Assembly (NCBI GenBank): GCA_039930945.1
Contig: JBDTSW010000090.1
Location: 1-8,868 of the forward strand
DNA length: 8,868 bases
DNA from: JBDTSW01 sp039930945
Lineage (GTDB): Bacteria > Actinomycetota > Thermoleophilia > Solirubrobacterales > 70-9
Direction: 5' to 3'
The notes under the pieces were generated by a model that had not been told where the DNA came from, made no database searches, and was given only the letters and a program-made list of their open reading frames with translations. The position numbers were made by a program, and so were the translations under genes. Positions 5,285 through 8,868 of this stretch are shown here, in pieces; the first letter of the stretch is position 1, and every line of letters starts with the position of its first letter.

Positions 5285-5306
5285 CCCCCGAGGCTAAAGG
5301 CTCGAT

Positions 5307-5326
5307 CGTGCCCGCCCGCAGGCACG
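5307..5326. promoter_or_regulatory. Operator-like inverted repeat between the MFS and ThDP-enzyme genes
   Basis: CGTGCC (5307-5312) is the exact reverse complement of GGCACG (5321-5326), with eight bases between. The dyad sits centrally in the 56-base divergent spacer, between the expected -35 and -10 zones of the ThDP-enzyme promoter. A 20-base dyad of this form suits a dimeric repressor of the TetR or GntR kind. GATCGTG also occurs twice (5304-5310 and 5332-5338). No regulator gene is adjacent in the window. Confidence 0.4.
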
Positions 5327-5328
5327 CA

Positions 5329-5334
5329 TAGGAT
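5329..5334 (+). promoter_or_regulatory. -10 element of a leaderless ThDP-enzyme transcript
   Basis: TAGGAT fits the TANNNT -10 pattern and ends six bases before GTG 5341, so the transcript would start at or beside the start codon. The G-run before the GTG is too close to act as a Shine-Dalgarno sequence. No convincing -35 box is seen. Confidence 0.4.
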
Positions 5335-5340
5335 CGTGGG

Positions 5341-6939
5341 GTGAGCTCGGTCCGCGAGGCAGTGTTCGAGATGTTCCGCGAGCGCGGGATGACCACGATC
5401 TTCGGCAATCCCGGGTCGACCGAGCTGCCGATGCTCGCCGACTTCCCCGACGACTTCCGCTACGTCCTCGGACTGCAGGAGGCGGTCGCCGTGGGCATGG
5501 CCGACGGCTTCGCCCAGGCGAGCGGAGCCCCCGCCCACGTCAACCTGCACACGGCGCCGGGCGTCGGCAACGGCATGGGCGCGATCTTCAACGCCCAGGC
5601 GAACCACTCCCCCCTGCTGGTCACCGCCGGTCAGCAGGCTCGGTCGCTGATCACCCTGCAGGCCAACCTCACCAACCGCGACGCGACCCGGATGCCGCAC
5701 CCGCTGGTGAAGTGGAGCTACGAGCCCCCCCGCGCCGAGGACGTTCCTCACGCTCTCGCGCGGGGCGCCCACCTCGCGTCGCTGCCGCCGCGCGGCCCGG
5801 TGTTCGTCTCGATCCCGATGGACGACTGGGGCGCCGAGCCCGACCCGCAGGCCATCCCCCATCAGCTGAGCCGTTCGGTCTCCGGGCGCGCGGGCGCCGA
5901 CCCGCAGCTGGTGGCCGACCTCGCGCGACGCCTGGAGTCCGCCTCGGCTCCGGCGCTCGTGGTCGGCCCCGACGTCGACGCCGCCGGCGCCTGGGACGCC
6001 GGCGTCGCCCTCGCCGAGCGCCAGCGACTCCCGGTCTGGGCCGCCCCCGCGCCGGGAGGCGGGCGGATCGGCTTCCCCGAGGATCACCCCGCCTTCCAGG
6101 GCATCTTGCCGCCGGCGATCGGCCCCGTCTCGGAGGCGCTGGCTGGCCACGACCTGGTGTTGGTGGTCGGCTCCTCGGTCTTCCCCTATTACCCCAACAT
6201 CCCCGGGCCGCTGCTGGCGGAGGGAACATCGCTGGTCGCGGTCACCAGCGATCCCGACGAGGCCGCCCGCGCCCCGATGGGGGACGCAATCGTCGCCGAC
6301 GTCGCGCTCACCCTGGCGGCGCTGCTCGCGGAGCTGGAAGACTCCGACCGCGAACCGCCGCCCGCCCGCCCGGCGCCCGAGCGCCCGCCCGAGACCGACC
6401 CGCTGGACCCCGGGACGGTGCACGCGGCGCTCGCCGAGGTCTTTCCCGATGACGGGATCATCGTGCTCGAATCCCCGTCCTCGACGCTGGCGCTGCGAAA
6501 CCAGCTGCGGCTGGGGCGGCCCGGCAGCTACTTCTTCGGGGCCGGCGGCGGGCTCGGGTTCGGCCTGGCGGCGGCGATCGGCGTCCAGCTTGCCCAGCCC
6601 GAGCGACCGGTGGTGTGCGTGCTCGGCGAGGGCTCTGCCCAATACGCGATCCAGGGGCTGTGGTCGGCGGCGGCCTACGAGGTCGGGGTGACCTTCCTCG
6701 TCCTGCGCAACGACGAGTACTCGATCCTCAAGTGGTTCGCGGGCCTGGAAGGGGTCGAGGGCGCGCCCGGCCTGGACCTGCCGGCGCTCGAGTGCTCGGC
6801 GCTGGCGAGCGCCTACGGGGTCAGCTCGCGCCGGGTCCGGGCGCGCGACGAGCTTCAGGCCGCGCTCGCCGACGCGATCGCATCCGCACGGCCCGAGCTG
6901 GTGGAGGTCGGGGTGAGCCCGGGCATGGCGCTGGCCTGA
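5341..6939 (+). CDS. mdlC: Benzoylformate decarboxylase-like ThDP-dependent enzyme
   Basis: A 532-residue thiamine-diphosphate enzyme closest to benzoylformate decarboxylase (EC 4.1.1.7; 2-oxoacid to aldehyde plus CO2). Key residues fall at the same numbers as in the Pseudomonas putida enzyme: Ser26 (FGNPGSTELP), Glu47 (LGLQEAVAVG, which activates the cofactor) and His70 (LHTAPG). The C-terminal cofactor site is present: GGGLGFGLAAAIG, then GEGS at 429-432 and N457 in the RNDEY segment; the usual GDGS Asp is Glu430. The second active-site His (281 in P. putida, in VFRYHQ) is replaced: here the segment reads VFPYYP, with Tyr284 in its place. Substrate or rate may therefore differ from benzoylformate decarboxylation, and the symbol denotes family rather than proven activity. 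Glyoxylate carboligase is unlikely because Glu47 is present. The stop overlaps the start of the next gene by one base (TGATG). Confidence 0.85.
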   Translation: MSSVREAVFEMFRERGMTTIFGNPGSTELPMLADFPDDFRYVLGLQEAVAVGMADGFAQASGAPAHVNLHTAPGVGNGMGAIFNAQANHSPLLVTAGQQARSLITLQANLTNRDATRMPHPLVKWSYEPPRAEDVPHALARGAHLASLPPRGPVFVSIPMDDWGAEPDPQAIPHQLSRSVSGRAGADPQLVADLARRLESASAPALVVGPDVDAAGAWDAGVALAERQRLPVWAAPAPGGGRIGFPEDHPAFQGILPPAIGPVSEALAGHDLVLVVGSSVFPYYPNIPGPLLAEGTSLVAVTSDPDEAARAPMGDAIVADVALTLAALLAELEDSDREPPPARPAPERPPETDPLDPGTVHAALAEVFPDDGIIVLESPSSTLALRNQLRLGRPGSYFFGAGGGLGFGLAAAIGVQLAQPERPVVCVLGEGSAQYAIQGLWSAAAYEVGVTFLVLRNDEYSILKWFAGLEGVEGAPGLDLPALECSALASAYGVSSRRVRARDELQAALADAIASARPELVEVGVSPGMALA

Positions 6940-8868
6940 TGGCGCTGCTGCGCGCCGACCCGAGGCGGATCGGCCGCCCGGACGGCGAGCCGGCCGCCGA
7001 CCGCGCGCCCGACGTCCTTGCCGGTGGCGCGCCCGAGCCGCTGCGCTCGGAGCTGACCGAGCTGCTTGGCGCCGAGCGGGTGCTCGCCCGGGCCTCGGAC
7101 CTGATCCGCTACGCCTCCGACGCCAGCCCCTACCGGTACCTGCCGAAGGCCGTGGTCATCGCGCACGACGTCGACGACGTCGCCGCCGTGCTCGCCTACG
7201 GCCGGCGAACCGGGACGCCGGTGACGCTGCGGGCCGGCGGCACCAGCCTCAACGGCCAGGCCCAGGGCGACGGGATCCTCGTCGACGTTCGCCGTCACTG
7301 GGCGGGGGTGACGATCTTCGACCAGGGTCGCCGCGCCCGGGTGCGCCCCGGGACCGTGCTCGGACACGCCAACCGGGTCCTGGCGCCGCACGGGCGCAAG
7401 CTCGGCCCGGACCCGGCGAGCACCGACGCGGCGACGGTCGGCGGAGTGATCGCCAATAACTCGGGCGGCATGCGCTGCGGGGTCGAGCGCGACTCCTACT
7501 CGACCGTGAGGGCGATGAAGCTGGTGCTTGCGTCGGGGACCGTGATCGACACCGAGGCTGCGGATGCCGGGCCGCTGTTCGCCGAGCGCGAGCCCGAGCT
7601 GGCGGCGGGCCTGGCGGAGATCCGGGAGGAGCTGCGCGACGACGAGCAGCTGAGCTCGCGGGTGCGGCAGAAGTTCGAGATCAAGAACACGATGGGCTAT
7701 CGGCTTTGCGCCTTCCTCGACGCCGACGAGCCGCTCGAGATCTTCCGCCGGCTGGTGGTGGGCTCCGAGGGAACCCTGGCCTTCGTCGCCGAGGCCGTGT
7801 TCGAGACCGTTGCCGTGCCCCGCCACACCACGGTCTCCTGGCTTCACTTCGCCAGCATCGACGCCGCCGCCGCGCCGGTGCCGCAGCTTGTCGCGGCGGG
7901 GGCCAGCGCCGTCGAGCTGATGGTGGCGCCGGCGCTGATGGTCGCAAGCGACAACATCCGCGGCGCCCCCGGGCACTGGCGCGAGCTGCCGCCGGACTCC
8001 GCCGCGCTGCTGGTCGAGTTCGGCGCCGACGACGCCGGCGAGCTGCCGGCCGCCGAGGCCAGGGCGATCGAGGTGCTCGCCCAGAGCGAGCTGCTGCGCG
8101 AGCCCGAATTCACCACCGACCCCGAGCGGATCGAGGTCGCCTGGCGGGTGCGCGAGGGCATGTTCGGGCTGGTCGGCAGGCTGCGACCCGAGGGCACGGC
8201 GCTGATCAACGAGGACATCTGCGTCGAGCCCGCCCGGATCGCCGAGGCCTCGGCCGACATCCAGGCGCTGCTCGGCGAGCACGGCTTCCTCACCGGCGTC
8301 GCCGGCCACGCCTCGGCCGGGAACCTGCACTTCATGCTGACGCCGACGATGAGCGAGGAGGCGGAGCGCGCCGGCTACGAGGGGTTCATCTCGAAGCTGG
8401 TGGACCTGATCGTCGACAAGTACGACGGCTCGCTCAAGGCCGAGCACGGCACCGGCCTCAACATGGCCCCATACGTCGAGCGCGAGTGGGGCGCCAAGGC
8501 GACCGAGATGATGTGGCGGATCAAGCGCCTGGCCGACCCCGAGGGCGTGCTCGCGCCCGGGGTGATCCTCAACCGCGACCCCGGGGTCGCGATGCGCAAC
8601 CTGCAGTCGACGCCGCCGATCGAGGAGGAGGCGACCGCGTGCGTCGAGTGCGGCATGTGCGAGCCGGTCTGCCCATCGCGCAACGTCACCACCACCCCAC
8701 GCCAGCGGATCCTGCTGCGGAGAGAGATGGCTCGCCAGCCGGCGGGCTCGCCGATGCTCGAAACGCTTCTGCTCGAGTACGAGCACGACGCGATCCAGAC
8801 CTGCGCCGCCGACGGCAGCTGCGGGCCGGCCTGCCAGGTGGCGATCGACACCGGCAAGCTGATCAAGG
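6939..8868 (+). CDS. FAD- and Fe-S-dependent 2-hydroxyacid (D-lactate type) dehydrogenase, partial
   Basis: An open frame of 643 codons running off the right edge; relatives such as YdiJ-type and D-lactate dehydrogenases are about 900-1000 residues. The FAD_binding_4 (PCMH/GlcD) domain spans about 66-210, with TLRAGGTSLNG at 96-106 and LGPDPASTDAATVGG at 155-169. The FAD-oxidase C-terminal domain follows, with GHASAGNLHF at 456-465 and the active-site-like AEHGTG at 501-506. A ferredoxin-like region then begins: CVECGMCEPVC at 568-578 is a full CxxCxxCxxxCP cluster site, and CAADGSCGPAC at 622-632 a second one, with Asp625 at one usual Cys position and Gln633 where Pro is expected. ATG 6939 overlaps the previous stop, implying translational coupling. 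The enzyme would oxidise a 2-hydroxyacid and pass electrons via Fe-S clusters to the respiratory chain. About 30 N-terminal residues look non-conserved, so a later start is possible. Confidence 0.88.
   Translation, partial: MALLRADPRRIGRPDGEPAADRAPDVLAGGAPEPLRSELTELLGAERVLARASDLIRYASDASPYRYLPKAVVIAHDVDDVAAVLAYGRRTGTPVTLRAGGTSLNGQAQGDGILVDVRRHWAGVTIFDQGRRARVRPGTVLGHANRVLAPHGRKLGPDPASTDAATVGGVIANNSGGMRCGVERDSYSTVRAMKLVLASGTVIDTEAADAGPLFAEREPELAAGLAEIREELRDDEQLSSRVRQKFEIKNTMGYRLCAFLDADEPLEIFRRLVVGSEGTLAFVAEAVFETVAVPRHTTVSWLHFASIDAAAAPVPQLVAAGASAVELMVAPALMVASDNIRGAPGHWRELPPDSAALLVEFGADDAGELPAAEARAIEVLAQSELLREPEFTTDPERIEVAWRVREGMFGLVGRLRPEGTALINEDICVEPARIAEASADIQALLGEHGFLTGVAGHASAGNLHFMLTPTMSEEAERAGYEGFISKLVDLIVDKYDGSLKAEHGTGLNMAPYVEREWGAKATEMMWRIKRLADPEGVLAPGVILNRDPGVAMRNLQSTPPIEEEATACVECGMCEPVCPSRNVTTTPRQRILLRREMARQPAGSPMLETLLLEYEHDAIQTCAADGSCGPACQVAIDTGKLIK

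Noticed and set aside
3932..5344. 470-codon plus-strand open frame over the MFS gene
   Set aside because: It is a highly charged, low-complexity translation antisense to a typical 12-helix transporter.
5218..6642. 474-codon minus-strand open frame over the ThDP-enzyme gene
   Set aside because: The plus-strand protein has its catalytic and cofactor residues at family positions; the antisense frame has no supporting start signal or domain.
6855..8786. 643-codon minus-strand open frame
   Set aside because: It is antisense to the FAD/Fe-S dehydrogenase. It is full of His, Arg, Gly and Val in low-complexity order, and no motif is recognisable.

Overview
The window is very GC-rich. It has GTG starts, closely packed genes, a secreted Rpf-like transglycosylase, a CGNR zinc-finger regulator and promoters that look leaderless. 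Together these point to an actinobacterium, possibly from the Thermoleophilia/Solirubrobacterales; the lineage is inferred from gene style, not from any marker gene. I support six complete protein genes, one short gene of 43 codons, and one gene that runs off the right edge. I found no rRNA, tRNA, CRISPR array or insertion sequence.

Layout. Positions 1-203 hold no convincing gene, only hairpins downstream of the first gene. A minus-strand Rpf-like transglycosylase (204-671) and a plus-strand metallophosphoesterase (1040-1636) diverge from a 368-base spacer. That spacer carries a CRP/cAMP-receptor-type site, a direct repeat and a run of hairpins in the likely Rpf leader. The phosphoesterase converges on a CGNR zinc-finger regulator (1643-2239, minus). 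The regulator diverges from a 43-codon gene (2309-2440, plus) across a compact, relatively AT-rich double promoter with a 14-base dyad between the two start sites. Next come two minus-strand genes: a PYROXD2/phytoene-desaturase-like FAD oxidoreductase (2449-4056) and an MFS transporter (4103-5284). Across a 56-base spacer with another inverted repeat lies a plus-strand pair: a benzoylformate-decarboxylase-like ThDP enzyme (5341-6939) and a large FAD/Fe-S 2-hydroxyacid dehydrogenase (from 6939, truncated).

How they fit together. The last two genes overlap by one base and are chemically compatible: the dehydrogenase would oxidise a 2-hydroxyacid to a 2-oxoacid, and the ThDP enzyme would decarboxylate the 2-oxoacid to an aldehyde. 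The divergent transporter could carry a substrate or product. This is a plausible hydroxyacid catabolic module, but the substrate cannot be read from the sequence. The left part is a separate set of genes, where the most interesting signals are regulatory: the CRP-like site and structured leader at the Rpf-like gene, and the dyad shared by the CGNR regulator and the small gene.
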